Shown piece by piece: positions 38,667 through 48,326 of a DNA stretch of 64,000 nucleotides. The notes under the pieces were generated by a model that was not told the origin of the DNA, made no database searches, and was given only the letters and a program-made list of their open reading frames with translations. The position numbers were made by a program, and so were the translations under genes. How positions within the stretch are numbered: the stretch's first letter is position 1; every line of letters begins with the position of its first letter. This stretch comes from [Pantoea] beijingensis (GTDB lineage: Bacteria; Pseudomonadota; Gammaproteobacteria; Enterobacterales; Enterobacteriaceae): the NCBI RefSeq assembly GCF_022647505.1, contig NZ_CP071409.1, positions 2,542,001 to 2,606,000 on the forward strand, in the 5' to 3' direction.

Positions 38667-39481
38667 TGCATCCTCGGGTCGAGGTAATCACGCAACGCGT
38701 CACCCACAAGGTTAACGCCAAGCAGCGCGACAGAAATACAGGCTCCGGGTAATAAGGCCAGATAAGGCGCCTGCGACAGATAGGTACGACTGGCAGCCAG
38801 CATATTGCCCCACGTTGGCTCAGGTGGCGGCACGCCGAGTCCCAGGAATGAGAGTGCGCTTTCAGCGATCAACACCCAGCCCAGCATAGAAGTCGCCAAC
38901 ACCGTCAGCGGCGCAATGCAGTTGGGTAATACATGCCGTGTCAGGATAAACAGTTCGCGATGTCCCATTACGCGCGATGCCTCAACAAAATCCGCTTCAC
39001 GCAGTCCCAGTACCGTACCGCGTACAATGCGTACAACCGAAGGCGTATAGGCCAGCCCAAGCGCAAGAATGATCCCGTAACGGTTATTGCCAAGAATACT
39101 GAGTAACCCTAAGGCCAGCAGAATACCAGGGAAGGCCAATAACGTGTCGGTGAGCATCATGATGAGCCGATCCACCACGCCACGTAAATAACCGCTGATC
39201 AACCCCAGTAATACCCCAACTGCCAGCGCGAATGCGACGGTGGTAATAGAGATAATTAAACTGGCGCTGGCCCCCAGCAATAAACGGCTGAAGACATCCC
39301 GTCCATATTCATCGGTACCTAACCAATTTTGGGCATCCGGGGGATGCAAACGCGCCAGGATATTTATTCGCCCGGGATCAAAAGGTGTCCAGAAGAAACC
39401 AATAATGCCCGCGGTAGCAATGATACCGACCAGAAAAATGCCAATAATGGCGTTGGGCGCAAGCGCCATGCGAGGTTTCAT
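38663..39481 (-). CDS. ABC transporter permease, DppC/OppC family
   Basis: Inner-membrane permease of 272 residues. The GTDEYGRDVFSRLLLGA motif, characteristic of DppC/OppC permeases, is near residue 55, and the EAA loop is EASRVMGHRELFILTRHVLPN. It overlaps the partner permease and the ATPase gene by four bases each, so the three are translated as a coupled set. Confidence 0.9.
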   Translation of the reverse strand: MKPRMALAPNAIIGIFLVGIIATAGIIGFFWTPFDPGRINILARLHPPDAQNWLGTDEYGRDVFSRLLLGASASLIISITTVAFALAVGVLLGLISGYLRGVVDRLIMMLTDTLLAFPGILLALGLLSILGNNRYGIILALGLAYTPSVVRIVRGTVLGLREADFVEASRVMGHRELFILTRHVLPNCIAPLTVLATSMLGWVLIAESALSFLGLGVPPPEPTWGNMLAASRTYLSQAPYLALLPGACISVALLGVNLVGDALRDYLDPRMH

Positions 39482-40428
39482 GAGGCGACAATCCTCGGAT
39501 TAAAGAGTGGGTAAAGCGCATCGATCACCAGATTCGTCAGCACATAGATTCCGGCAATAAACAGCATACACCCCTGAATTACCGGATAATCACGTGCATA
39601 GATAGAATCAACCAGTAGCCGTCCCAACCCCGGCAGGCTGAACACCGTTTCAGTTACCGCGACCCCACTTAACAAATTACCGAGCGTGATACCGATTAGC
39701 GTCCAGGTGGGGCCAAATGCGTTAGGGAAAACATGCCGTGAAAGTACGGTACGTTCACGAAGGCCTTTCGCTCTGGCATGAGAAACATAGTCCAGACGGA
39801 GTACTTCCAGCGTACTGGCACGCATCATGCGCACCAGTGCACCAACCTCCACTAAAATCAATGTCAGCACCGGCATCAGTAGATAGAGCAATCCCTGCTG
39901 CAGATCGGTGCCGACAGAGACATAACCCACCACCGGTAACCAGCCAAGCTGCAATCCCAGCGTCAGTAGAATCAACAATCCCATCCAGAAACTGGGGATC
40001 GACAACAGAAAAGTCGAGAACATGACCAATCCAACATCCAGCTTGCTGTTTTGCTTCCAGGCGGCCAGCATCCCCACCGGTACCGCCAGCAAAGAAGCAA
40101 CCGCTATCGCCGCCAGCACCACACTTAGCGTGACGCCAAAACGTTGGAAGATCAGCGGTAGCACCTGTTGCCCACTTTGGATGGATTGGCCAAAGTCGCC
40201 CTGGATGATATGGCTGAACCAGATGATAAATTGTTCAGGCAGCGTTTTATCCAGCCCCATACTATGGCGCAAATCCGCCAGACTGGATTCGGTTGCGAGA
40301 TCGCCAAGCATAAGCAGGGCCGGATCGCCCGGAACTAAACGCGTTAACAGAAAAACCAGTACCGTCACCAGAAACAGCGTGGGAATGGCGGCCAGCAGAC
40401 GTTTTATTAAAAATTGCAACATGGCCAC
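39478..40428 (-). CDS. ABC transporter permease, DppB/OppB family
   Basis: Inner-membrane permease of 316 residues. The first helix (FLIKRLLAAIPTLFLVTVLV) and LVPGDPALLMLGD loop are typical of DppB/OppB. The coupling loop is SHARAKGLRERTVLSRHVFPN. It starts ten bases after the binding-protein gene and overlaps the next permease by four bases. Confidence 0.9.
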   Translation of the reverse strand: MAMLQFLIKRLLAAIPTLFLVTVLVFLLTRLVPGDPALLMLGDLATESSLADLRHSMGLDKTLPEQFIIWFSHIIQGDFGQSIQSGQQVLPLIFQRFGVTLSVVLAAIAVASLLAVPVGMLAAWKQNSKLDVGLVMFSTFLLSIPSFWMGLLILLTLGLQLGWLPVVGYVSVGTDLQQGLLYLLMPVLTLILVEVGALVRMMRASTLEVLRLDYVSHARAKGLRERTVLSRHVFPNAFGPTWTLIGITLGNLLSGVAVTETVFSLPGLGRLLVDSIYARDYPVIQGCMLFIAGIYVLTNLVIDALYPLFNPRIVAS

Positions 40429-40437
40429 GCTCTCCTG

Positions 40438-41994
40438 TCAGGGTTGAATGCCAACATTCCACAGCCGCGCCGCATGTGCCAGCCAGCTTTTATCACCGAC
40501 GATCGTTTTTCGGTGCGCCATGATGTCCATACCGGGATAGAAGAACATCACCGGCACTTGCTCAATCATCATGGTGTGTAACCGATCGACGATAGGCTGA
40601 ATTTTTGTCTTATCATCCAGTCCGGCCAGTTGCTCGGTCAGGGCTATCGCCTGCGCATCACCCCAAACTTTCCGCTTCTCTTGTTTTTTATCACCGACAA
40701 TTTGTTCAAATGCCAGCGCCGGGTTATAACGCGCCGAATAGGTAAAGGCCATCATCTGGTAGCGCCCGGACTGATAGCGCTCCAGCTGTGTTGCCCACTC
40801 CATCGTCGTGACTTTGGCGTTAATACCCGCAGCCTGCAGCATCGCCTGGGTAATAATCGCCATATCGAAACTCGGTACGCTGGCGCGTTTATTGGCAATA
40901 ATCTCGATCGTTTCGCCTTTATAGCCCGCTTCTTTAAGCAGTTGGGTTGCTCGTGTCGGATCGTATTTAAAGCCCTGTTTTTCAACATCGCCATAAAATG
41001 CCGATGACGGCGACAGATTGGCATTGCTTGGGGCTGCCATCCCCTGACTCGTGCCCAACGCAATTTGCTGAGAATCAATAGCGGCCGCAATGGCCTGACG
41101 CAACTTGACGTTTTTCAGTAAAGGATCGTCGGTTTGAATCAAAATACCGTGACGCTGCGAGTTTGGTGCTGACGCAATGTCGACGTTTGCATCATTTTTC
41201 AGATCGCCAGCTTCGATCGGGCTAACTTGGGAAATATCCACCGCGCCAGAGCTAAGCCCGGCTTTCACCGTCGCGGAATCAGGGATCGTGATAAAACGCA
41301 CTTCGTCCACCATTGCCTTTTTACCACCAACAACCCCGTCAGGTTTACCCGGCAAGGAACGGTAGTTGGCGAAACGCATCACCGAGACATATTCCCCCCG
41401 TTTCCATTCCCCAAAACGAAATGGCCCGGTGCCGATGGGGGCAATCCATTTGCCGCTAGCATCAACAGATTTCGGGCTGATGATAGCGGTGCTACCGCAA
41501 TCTGCACGCGCAAGCGTGTCGAGGAACAGCGCTGCCGGTTTCTCAAGTTGCATCACTACTGTTTTAGCATCAGGAGCCGTTACTGAAGTCACATGAATCG
41601 GACCGCTGCCATCAAATTCGCGTAAACACCGCCATTGGGTTTTCGGATCGTTCCAGTGCTGCCAGCTCCAAAGAACATCCTGTGATGTCATCGGATCACC
41701 ATTATGGAACGTGACACCTTCGCGCAGATGGAAACGGTAGGTTTTCCCTCCTTCACTACGTTCCCAAGAGGAAGCCAGCATCGGGCCAATAGTGCCATCA
41801 TTTTTGTATCCCACTAACCCCTCAACCACATGTAGCATGACATCATCGGTATTACCGTCCCGATTAACACCCGGCTGCGAACTCCGAATATCCTGGTTTA
41901 AGGCATAACGAATGACCCCCGGGCTGGCAGCCTGAGCTGACATCATGACCAACAGGGGTAATAGACTGGCGACGCCGGTAAATATATTTTTCAT
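40438..41994 (-). CDS. ABC transporter substrate-binding protein, family 5
   Basis: Periplasmic SBP_bac_5 protein of 518 residues. A signal peptide ends near MMSAQAASPG. Family blocks include MLASSWERSEGGKTYRFHLR, TFHNGDPMTSQDVLWSWQH and PIGTGPFRFGEW. It diverges clearly from GsiB, so it probably binds another ligand. Its gene overlaps the end of the C45 hydrolase gene by four bases, which ties the transporter to that enzyme. The substrate cannot be read from sequence; an acylated amino acid or peptide is an inference from the neighbours. Confidence 0.88.
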   Translation of the reverse strand: MKNIFTGVASLLPLLVMMSAQAASPGVIRYALNQDIRSSQPGVNRDGNTDDVMLHVVEGLVGYKNDGTIGPMLASSWERSEGGKTYRFHLREGVTFHNGDPMTSQDVLWSWQHWNDPKTQWRCLREFDGSGPIHVTSVTAPDAKTVVMQLEKPAALFLDTLARADCGSTAIISPKSVDASGKWIAPIGTGPFRFGEWKRGEYVSVMRFANYRSLPGKPDGVVGGKKAMVDEVRFITIPDSATVKAGLSSGAVDISQVSPIEAGDLKNDANVDIASAPNSQRHGILIQTDDPLLKNVKLRQAIAAAIDSQQIALGTSQGMAAPSNANLSPSSAFYGDVEKQGFKYDPTRATQLLKEAGYKGETIEIIANKRASVPSFDMAIITQAMLQAAGINAKVTTMEWATQLERYQSGRYQMMAFTYSARYNPALAFEQIVGDKKQEKRKVWGDAQAIALTEQLAGLDDKTKIQPIVDRLHTMMIEQVPVMFFYPGMDIMAHRKTIVGDKSWLAHAARLWNVGIQP

Positions 41995-43115
41995 AAGGCC
42001 CCCGAATAGGCTGCATCCAACGAGTAACGTGTGAAAGTGCGATTAATGGCCGGAAGGGGGGCAACCTCCATCACGCCCTGAGCCGGAGTCATAACAATCA
42101 TCGCCACCGTGGCGGAAAGATCGGTGCCAAACCCAGGCCGAGGCGGACGGCACACGGAATAAGGCGTACCAAAATCGTCAAAGAAAGCCTGTTTCATGTC
42201 TTCGACGCTAAGCAAGGATTTTGCATTGAGTAACTGGCTAACGCGCCAACTGCGATAGAGTGAGTCGGGTGAGGTTTCAATTCCCTGTTCCTGGAGTTTG
42301 TTTTTCGCGGTTTCACTCTCCCAGTGATTGGCATGAACTAATAAGCCGTTTTGCGGATAGATCGCAAAACTCTCATCCGGCGCGCATTCGAAATCGATGG
42401 CAAATCCCTCTTTAGTACTGAGGATCATGTTATTCGAACAAGACTTTGCGGTGGTGGCCACAACACGCATTGCGAGCGCCATATGCTGCTGTTCAAGCGC
42501 CTTCCGACGAATCAGCGATAGAGGCACGCCAAACTGGCGGTAATCGCGCTCGCAGCGCAAATAATTTGCCGTGATGGCAATTCCCGCACTATTGAGGCCA
42601 CTGCGGGCAAGTCCGCCCGCTTCAACAAAGGTCAAAATATCCGGACCATCGTCACGTCGGATCCTTAGCACCACCGACGTTGCAGCACACTCAGCCCGCC
42701 AATCCCAATTTTGTCCATGAATCAGTTCACCACGAGTACTCCGATCCGGCATAATTACCGCACCACTGCAACCATCCTTGATTGCGTCATCGTGAATATC
42801 GTGACGTGCTTTGAGCAGCCGGGCTTTAGCAATCACTTCTGTACGCGCATTAATCATAATGATCGCTTCCGGTGCCACATTGGCGCTTTCTGCAATTCCA
42901 TACATCTCATCCCAGTAATCGGGATCAAACTGCCGGATAATGTGCGAAAAAGTGGTAATGATGCGCTGCTTTTCTTCCTGCGTGATGCCGAGCTCAGCCA
43001 ACTGATCGCCATAGATCGCCACGCTGGCATGAATGCGTTCCCGAGCCTGTTCGCCATATTGCTGCCCACGCTGACGTGGCGTACCCGAAATATCAATTAA
43101 AGGAAATGGAGTCAT
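41991..43115 (-). CDS. C45 family autoproteolytic acyltransferase/hydrolase
   Basis: Ntn hydrolase of 374 residues similar to the acyl-CoA:isopenicillin-N acyltransferase (AAT) family. The precursor should cut itself between Gly115 and Cys116 in KDGCSGAV, exposing Cys116 as nucleophile. GQNWDWR and GGLARSGLNSAGIAITANYL are family blocks, and the N-terminal GTPRQRGQQYGEQAR is the typical start of the alpha chain. No signal peptide, so it acts in the cytoplasm. Bacterial members hydrolyse amides such as N-acyl amino acids or penicillin V; the substrate here is unknown. It lies between the hydrolase gene and the binding protein. Confidence 0.85.
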   Translation of the reverse strand: MTPFPLIDISGTPRQRGQQYGEQARERIHASVAIYGDQLAELGITQEEKQRIITTFSHIIRQFDPDYWDEMYGIAESANVAPEAIIMINARTEVIAKARLLKARHDIHDDAIKDGCSGAVIMPDRSTRGELIHGQNWDWRAECAATSVVLRIRRDDGPDILTFVEAGGLARSGLNSAGIAITANYLRCERDYRQFGVPLSLIRRKALEQQHMALAMRVVATTAKSCSNNMILSTKEGFAIDFECAPDESFAIYPQNGLLVHANHWESETAKNKLQEQGIETSPDSLYRSWRVSQLLNAKSLLSVEDMKQAFFDDFGTPYSVCRPPRPGFGTDLSATVAMIVMTPAQGVMEVAPLPAINRTFTRYSLDAAYSGAL

Positions 43116-43136
43116 GTGCTGTTCCTGAAGATGAGA

Positions 43137-43985
43137 TTAATGCGACGACTTGAGGAGAGAAAGAAAGAAATCTTTAACTTCATCAAGGACCTTCATTCCA
43201 TCATGGCCAACGTTAGGGACAATATCCTGTGTTGCCCGTATGCCATTCGCACGCAGGTTATTCAGCAAAGAGTTATTGCGCGCCACGCGCGTTTCACCTG
43301 CGTCATTGCACCCCGGTTGATAATATTTTCCGCCCGGCAGATGCGTAATTTCCCAGGTTTCCATATCCACTTTTCCCACGACTAAATGGACAGAAACATC
43401 ACGTAGTGCTTCATAATTAAGCGGCTTCCCAAAAATAGCCTCGAAATTTTTTACCCCAACCCACCACTCTTTTTCATTATCCAGCAGCGTTACAGAGCCT
43501 GGCGCGCCGACGCACACGCCCAACAATTTTTCCGGATGGATGTACAAAAAACGATGGACAAAATGTCCTCCACCGGAATAACCGAAGAGCAGAAAACGCC
43601 CGAAGTCATAGCCCAATGATTCACTGACTTCTTCAATCATTTTCAGCAGTACAAGGTCGTAACGGATGTCTTGTTCGACAATGTATTTGAAGCCGTGTGA
43701 GTTACCATCACCTAGCGGTCCAACCGGAAAAAGGGGGGCCAGTATCACGCAGCGGTTATAGCGGGCAAACTCAGCAAACGCATCACGATATTCGCTCATT
43801 GAACGCCCGGTTCCGTGCATTAACACCACCAGTTTGTGTCCGATAGGTTCTCTGTCAAAACTGGGTGGAACATACATGCAGTACTGAAAACGCGGATCAA
43901 AACGACAGGCAAAAATGGTCGTGCTGCCGCGGTAATAGAGGGCGCGACTCCGCTGTTCGATTGCCTGCGCGTCGGTTATCGTCAT
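43137..43985 (-). CDS. Alpha/beta hydrolase (esterase-like)
   Basis: Cytoplasmic protein of 282 residues with an alpha/beta hydrolase fold. The nucleophile elbow is GYSGG with Ser137, the oxyanion-hole region is LMHGTGRS (56-63), and a late histidine is in PNVGHDGM near residue 264. The N-terminal part (FQYCMYVPPSFDREP) resembles PHB-depolymerase-like esterases. It is the first gene of the six-gene operon, 21 bases ahead of the C45 gene. It may act on the same imported compound or on its breakdown product (inference). Confidence 0.82.
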   Translation of the reverse strand: MTITDAQAIEQRSRALYYRGSTTIFACRFDPRFQYCMYVPPSFDREPIGHKLVVLMHGTGRSMSEYRDAFAEFARYNRCVILAPLFPVGPLGDGNSHGFKYIVEQDIRYDLVLLKMIEEVSESLGYDFGRFLLFGYSGGGHFVHRFLYIHPEKLLGVCVGAPGSVTLLDNEKEWWVGVKNFEAIFGKPLNYEALRDVSVHLVVGKVDMETWEITHLPGGKYYQPGCNDAGETRVARNNSLLNNLRANGIRATQDIVPNVGHDGMKVLDEVKDFFLSLLKSSH

Positions 43986-44017
43986 AGTCTTTCCCGATTG
44001 GCTAAGTAATGTTCAAT

Positions 44018-44054
44018 TTTGATTCAAACATAAAACCAAAATTGGCGCCAATTT
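44018..44054. promoter_or_regulatory. Candidate operator in the hydrolase/GntR divergent region
   Basis: A perfect 16-base palindrome AAATTGGCGCCAATTT (44039-44054) lies about 54 bases upstream of the hydrolase start. A smaller palindrome, TTTGATTCAAA (44018-44028), precedes it. Position between divergent genes suggests a binding site for the adjacent GntR-type regulator. Confidence 0.55.
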
Positions 44055-44274
44055 AAATAACAATTTATTCACAAAACCTCTGGTTCATGTCACAATTCTG
44101 CAAAATGTTGCACCAGCAAAAAAGGCAATACGGACTAATATTTTGTTTTAAAAGGAAGTTATAAAAACACGCCAAGGTAGAAGCAGATCGTTTAGCAATG
44201 ACATCGTGCTTGTGTTTGCCCGTCAGCGCGAAAATACGCCCCGTTTTGCTGCCAGAGTGAGAAAAGGATCGGAG

Positions 44275-44943
44275 ATGAAATATCGAAAAAGCGCGTTACT
44301 GGTTAATGTCGCAAACAGCCTCGCGATGGATATTAATACCGGCGAATTCACCGCGGGTATGTGGTTGAAACAGGTAGAACTTGCAGAGCGTTATGGCTGT
44401 ACGCGTAGCGAGGTGCGCCGTGCGCTCGATCAGTTGGTGATCGAGCGACTGGTCCAGCACGTACCAAACCGGGGTTATCACGTGTATTCCCCTAATGTTC
44501 AGCAACGTAAAAATATTTCTGCGATCCGCGCCGTACTGGAGAGCGCATCAGCTAAAGATATTATCGCCAATACCAGTGACGAAGATATGCGAGTGTTAAA
44601 AGCCTGCGCGGCTAAATTCGAACACTGCACCTTACACGGTAATATTCTTCAGCAATATGAAGCCAATATGGCCTTTCATCGCGCATTATTAGCCCCCTGT
44701 GCAAATCAGGAAATGGTGGAATTAATTTTTGATTTGCGCAGCCGCGTGCCTTCAGCTGCGCTGGGGCAATGGAGCTCCCACGCCCGAATCGTCCAGTCTT
44801 CACAGGAACATTTTGCTATGGTGGAGGCAATTGAGCAGAAGGATGAAGCGAGGCTTGCGCGTTTAATTACACAGCATATTTTGCAGGAAAACCGTGAAGG
44901 TAAAGCGATCGCATCGCGGGCATCAGATGATGCCGCACGATAA
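44275..44943 (+). CDS. GntR family transcriptional regulator, FCD subfamily
   Basis: DNA-binding regulator of 222 residues. The N-terminal winged helix (residues about 20-75) contains VELAERYGCTRSEVRRALDQL and the wing VPNRGYHV. The C-terminal FCD effector domain carries an HRALLAPCANQEM block with a likely metal-binding histidine and an EHFAMVEAIEQKDEARL helix. I chose the ATG at 44275 with GGATCGGAG upstream; an in-frame ATG at 44206 adds a basic extension. It is divergent from the C45/ABC operon and most likely controls it. Confidence 0.87.
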   Translation: MKYRKSALLVNVANSLAMDINTGEFTAGMWLKQVELAERYGCTRSEVRRALDQLVIERLVQHVPNRGYHVYSPNVQQRKNISAIRAVLESASAKDIIANTSDEDMRVLKACAAKFEHCTLHGNILQQYEANMAFHRALLAPCANQEMVELIFDLRSRVPSAALGQWSSHARIVQSSQEHFAMVEAIEQKDEARLARLITQHILQENREGKAIASRASDDAAR

Positions 44944-44948
44944 TCGCT

Positions 44949-44982
44949 GGCGAAGCGTTCCTGTATGACGGAACACTTCGCC
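44949..44982. terminator. Hairpin between convergent GntR gene and ybiT
   Basis: GGCGAAGCGTTCC pairs with GGAACACTTCGCC with one mismatch, around an eight-base loop. No T-run follows. Confidence 0.55.
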
Positions 44983-44992
44983 ACAGCATCAA

Positions 44993-46585
44993 TTATACGA
45001 CGCCTTTACTGCTGAGATAATCTTCGTAGTTGCCAGTGAAATCGATAACTCTGGACGGGGTGATTTCAATGATACGACTTGCCAGCGAACTGACGAATTC
45101 GCGGTCGTGAGAGACAAAAATTAGCGTGCCTTCATACATTTCCAGCGCCATATTTAGTGACTCAATGGATTCCATATCCAGGTGGTTAGTTGGCTCATCC
45201 ATAATCAGGATATTCGGGCGCTGCATCATCAATTTACCGAACAACATGCGCCCTTTTTCACCACCTGACAGCACCTTAGCAGGCTTTTTGATATCATCCT
45301 GACTGAACAATAAGCGCCCCAGAATGCCGCGCACCGCCTGCTCGTCATCTCCTTCCTGCTTCCACTGGCTCATCCAGTCGAATACCGTAAGATCGTCATC
45401 GAAATCGTGAGCATGGTCCTGCGCATAGTAACCGATCAGGGCATTTTCCGACCATTTCACCGTACCCGCATCCGGCAACAAATCGCCAACCAGCGTTTTT
45501 AACAACGTGGTTTTACCAATGCCGTTGGCACCAAGGACCGCTACCTTATCTCCCACTTCAAGCAGCATATCCAGCTGTTTAAATAGCGGGCCGTTATCAA
45601 AACCTTTTGTTAGTCCTTTCAGTTCCAGCGCATTACGGAACAATTTCTTGTCCTGCTCGAAGCGAATAAACGGGTTTTGACGGCTAGAGGCTTTAACTTC
45701 TTCAAGCTTAATTTTGTCGATCTGCTTAGCGCGCGAGGTCGCCTGACGGGATTTCGAGGCGTTAGCACTAAATCGGCTGACAAACGACTGCAGCTCATTT
45801 ATCTGGGCTTTCTTCTTGGCGTTATCCGCCAGCAGACGTTCGCGCGACTGGGTCGCCGCCGTCATGTATTCATCGTAGTTGCCAGGATAGACACGCAGCT
45901 CGCCGTAATCAAGGTCCGCCATATGCGTACACACCATATTCAGAAAATGGCGGTCATGCGAGATAATGATCATGGTGCTGTTACGTTCGTTAAGCACCTG
46001 CTCAAGCCAACGAATAGTATCGATATCAAGGTTGTTCGTCGGTTCATCAAGCAGCAAAATTTCCGGGTTGGAAAAGAGTGCCTGAGCCAACAACACACGC
46101 AGTTTCCAGCCTGGAGCAACTTCGCTCATCGGGCCATAATGCTGCTCGAGTGGGATCCCCACCCCCAGCAGCAGTTCTCCCGCACGCGCTTCCGCGGTGT
46201 AGCCATCCATTTCCCCGTATTTAACTTCCAGATCGGCAACTTTATAGCCATCTTCTTCGCTCATTTCCGGCAAAGCGTAAATACGGTCGCGTTCTTCCTT
46301 GACCTCCCACAGTTCGCCATGGCCCATGATAACCGTGTCGAGTACGCTGAATTTTTCAAAAGCGAACTGATCCTGACGCAGCTTACCGATGCGTTCATTA
46401 GGATCGAGAGAGACGTTGCCTGCGGACGGAACTAAATCGCCGCCCAGGATCTTCATAAAGGTTGATTTACCGCTGCCGTTAGCGCCAATCAGACCATAGC
46501 GGTTGCCGCCGCCAAATTTGACAGAAATGTTTTCGAACAGCGGCTTACTGCCAAACTGCATGGTGACGTTGCTGGAAACTAGCAC
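44993..46585 (-). CDS. ybiT: ABC-F family ATPase YbiT
   Basis: Soluble double-ATPase of 530 residues in the ABC-F (translation factor) family. Walker A motifs are GANGSGKS and GANGIGKT, the Walker B segments [11 protein letters not shown] and [11 protein letters not shown]. The P-site tRNA-interaction linker lies between them. The first signature is the degenerate VAPGWKLR, as in E. coli YbiT, and the second is LSGGEKGR. In E. coli it lies near ybiS and ybiR. Here the efflux operon is inserted between ybiT and ybiR. Confidence 0.95.
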   Translation of the reverse strand: MLVSSNVTMQFGSKPLFENISVKFGGGNRYGLIGANGSGKSTFMKILGGDLVPSAGNVSLDPNERIGKLRQDQFAFEKFSVLDTVIMGHGELWEVKEERDRIYALPEMSEEDGYKVADLEVKYGEMDGYTAEARAGELLLGVGIPLEQHYGPMSEVAPGWKLRVLLAQALFSNPEILLLDEPTNNLDIDTIRWLEQVLNERNSTMIIISHDRHFLNMVCTHMADLDYGELRVYPGNYDEYMTAATQSRERLLADNAKKKAQINELQSFVSRFSANASKSRQATSRAKQIDKIKLEEVKASSRQNPFIRFEQDKKLFRNALELKGLTKGFDNGPLFKQLDMLLEVGDKVAVLGANGIGKTTLLKTLVGDLLPDAGTVKWSENALIGYYAQDHAHDFDDDLTVFDWMSQWKQEGDDEQAVRGILGRLLFSQDDIKKPAKVLSGGEKGRMLFGKLMMQRPNILIMDEPTNHLDMESIESLNMALEMYEGTLIFVSHDREFVSSLASRIIEITPSRVIDFTGNYEDYLSSKGVV

Positions 46586-46639
46586 AGGATTGCCTTACGG
46601 TTGGATAATGAGAATGTGAGTCAGCGCGCATTATGCCAT

Positions 46640-46669
46640 AAAAAAAGGGCTGACGAATACCGTCAACCC
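46640..46669 (-). terminator. Terminator of the efflux operon
   Basis: Read on the minus strand, GGGTTGACG pairs with CGTCAGCCC (one G-T pair) around GTATT and is followed by a seven-T run. It lies downstream of the outer-membrane factor gene and upstream of ybiT. Confidence 0.85.
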
Positions 46670-46777
46670 GGGAAGATCGCCCCCTCCCCCTGATTGGCCG
46701 ATTTTCCCCTTTAGCCTGGCCGCGCCAGGCAAGAAAAAACTTGCTGGTAAGAGCAGGCATCCACGAAGAAACGGGGT

Positions 46778-48325
46778 TTACTGCACTGAAGCAGCGGAAC
46801 CAAACACCGGATAGTTTGGCAGTTCAACCCGCTGCCACGGCTCCCAGCCACCGCCCAACGCTTTAAACAGCGCCACCAGATCCAAGCTGGTTTGTACTTG
46901 AGCCTGAGCAACCTGCTGCTGTGCCTGAGTGAGCTGCCTTTGGGCATCCAGCGTATCGATAAAAGTTGATATGCCCTTACGGTAGCTATCATCGGCCAAT
47001 TCGAAGGCATCCTGTAATGCGGTGACCGTCTCTTCCAGCGCCACCACTCGCTGCTGATCCGTGCGATAGCTGACAAGCGCGTTTTCCACATCCTGCAACG
47101 CTGTCAGCACCGTTTGACGGTAACCCAGAGCCGCACTAGCCTGCTGCGCACGCGCTAATTTGACGCTGGACACTAAACGCCCGCCCTGGAAAATGGGGAT
47201 CGAAAGCGACGGCCCCACGCTGTAAAAATGGCTACTCCAGTTGTCTAAATAGCTGGCATCGGTGTTGCGCACCCCAAGTTGTCCGGTGAGGGATAAGCGG
47301 GGAAACAGTTCAGCCACCGCCACGCCAATATTCGCCGTAGCGGCATGCAGGCTGGCTTCGGCCAAACGGATATCCGGACGACGTCTGGCCAGCTCAGCGG
47401 GCACACCGACCGGCACAGCATCAGGCAGCGTCGGCAATGGCTTACTGGCGATGAGCTCCGCATCGAGCGCACCCGGCGCGTTTCCAGTCAATACGGCCAG
47501 GCTGTTCATCGCCCGGCGTATCTGAGCCTGAAACTGCGGGAGTTGCGCGCGCAATGATCCCAACTGCGCTCGGGCATTCTCCACGTCCATTTGTGGCGCA
47601 AGACCATTACGCTGCTGACTCTGGGTTAACGCCAGCGTCTCCTGCGCAAGTCTTATCTGGGTTTCCAGCGTCCGGTTAATGGATTGCGCGCCACGCAGTT
47701 GCAGCCAACTGCGCGCCACCTCCGCTTCTAATGACACTAATGCATCGTTGCGGTTCTCAATAGACTCTTGCTGCTGAGCATTTGCCATCTCGACCTGCCG
47801 GCGTACTTTTCCCCACAAATCCAGCTCCCATGCGGCATCAAAACTCCCCTGGTAGAGGGTGATAGGTTTTGACAGATTATCGAGTGAGGCACGTAAATTG
47901 GGATCGACACCCTCAACTGCATCATAAACACCGTTGGATTCAAGCTCGCCCTTCACACCTAATTGCTGACGCGTAACGCCTGCTGAAGCGTTAACCGAAG
48001 GAAACCAGGCACCGCGAGCCTGGGTCAACTGTTCACGCGCACCCGCAATTCGCAGCACCGCTTGCTGTAACGACAGATTTCCCCTGACAGCACGCTCAAT
48101 CAGGCTATTTAGCTGTGGGTCATTAAAGGCAGTCCACCACTGCGGGTTGGCCGACACCTGCTGCGGTTTAGACGATGCGCTCGATTGCATATCATTAAAA
48201 CTGCCGGCTGTTTTTGGCTCAGGCATATGGTAATCGGGGCCGACCGAGCAGGCACTCAGCGCCAGCACCAGTGCCACCGCCAGGGCGTGCCGTGAACACC
48301 AAAGTTCGCGATAAACAACGTTCAT
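46778..48325 (-). CDS. Outer-membrane efflux lipoprotein (NodT/OprM family)
   Basis: TolC-like outer-membrane factor of 515 residues. The signal ends with lipobox LSAC (Cys26). Two OEP repeats are visible: NSLIERAVRGNLSLQQAVLRIAG starts the first and ARRRPDIRLAEASLHAATANIGVA starts the second, the usual RRPDIR motif. It would form the exit duct for the MFS pump encoded upstream. E. coli EmrAB uses TolC, so a dedicated lipoprotein channel is a difference. It starts one base after the pump gene stop. Confidence 0.9.
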   Translation of the reverse strand: MNVVYRELWCSRHALAVALVLALSACSVGPDYHMPEPKTAGSFNDMQSSASSKPQQVSANPQWWTAFNDPQLNSLIERAVRGNLSLQQAVLRIAGAREQLTQARGAWFPSVNASAGVTRQQLGVKGELESNGVYDAVEGVDPNLRASLDNLSKPITLYQGSFDAAWELDLWGKVRRQVEMANAQQQESIENRNDALVSLEAEVARSWLQLRGAQSINRTLETQIRLAQETLALTQSQQRNGLAPQMDVENARAQLGSLRAQLPQFQAQIRRAMNSLAVLTGNAPGALDAELIASKPLPTLPDAVPVGVPAELARRRPDIRLAEASLHAATANIGVAVAELFPRLSLTGQLGVRNTDASYLDNWSSHFYSVGPSLSIPIFQGGRLVSSVKLARAQQASAALGYRQTVLTALQDVENALVSYRTDQQRVVALEETVTALQDAFELADDSYRKGISTFIDTLDAQRQLTQAQQQVAQAQVQTSLDLVALFKALGGGWEPWQRVELPNYPVFGSAASVQ

Positions 48326-48326
48326 G

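Noticed and set aside
37020..44943. Genomic island borders (tRNA, att repeats, integrase) around the accessory ABC operon
   Set aside because: No integrase, tRNA gene or direct repeats were found at either end; insertion is inferred from gene order only.
45677..46435. 252-codon plus-strand frame inside ybiT
   Set aside because: Antisense to a clear ABC-F gene; no domain and no start signal.
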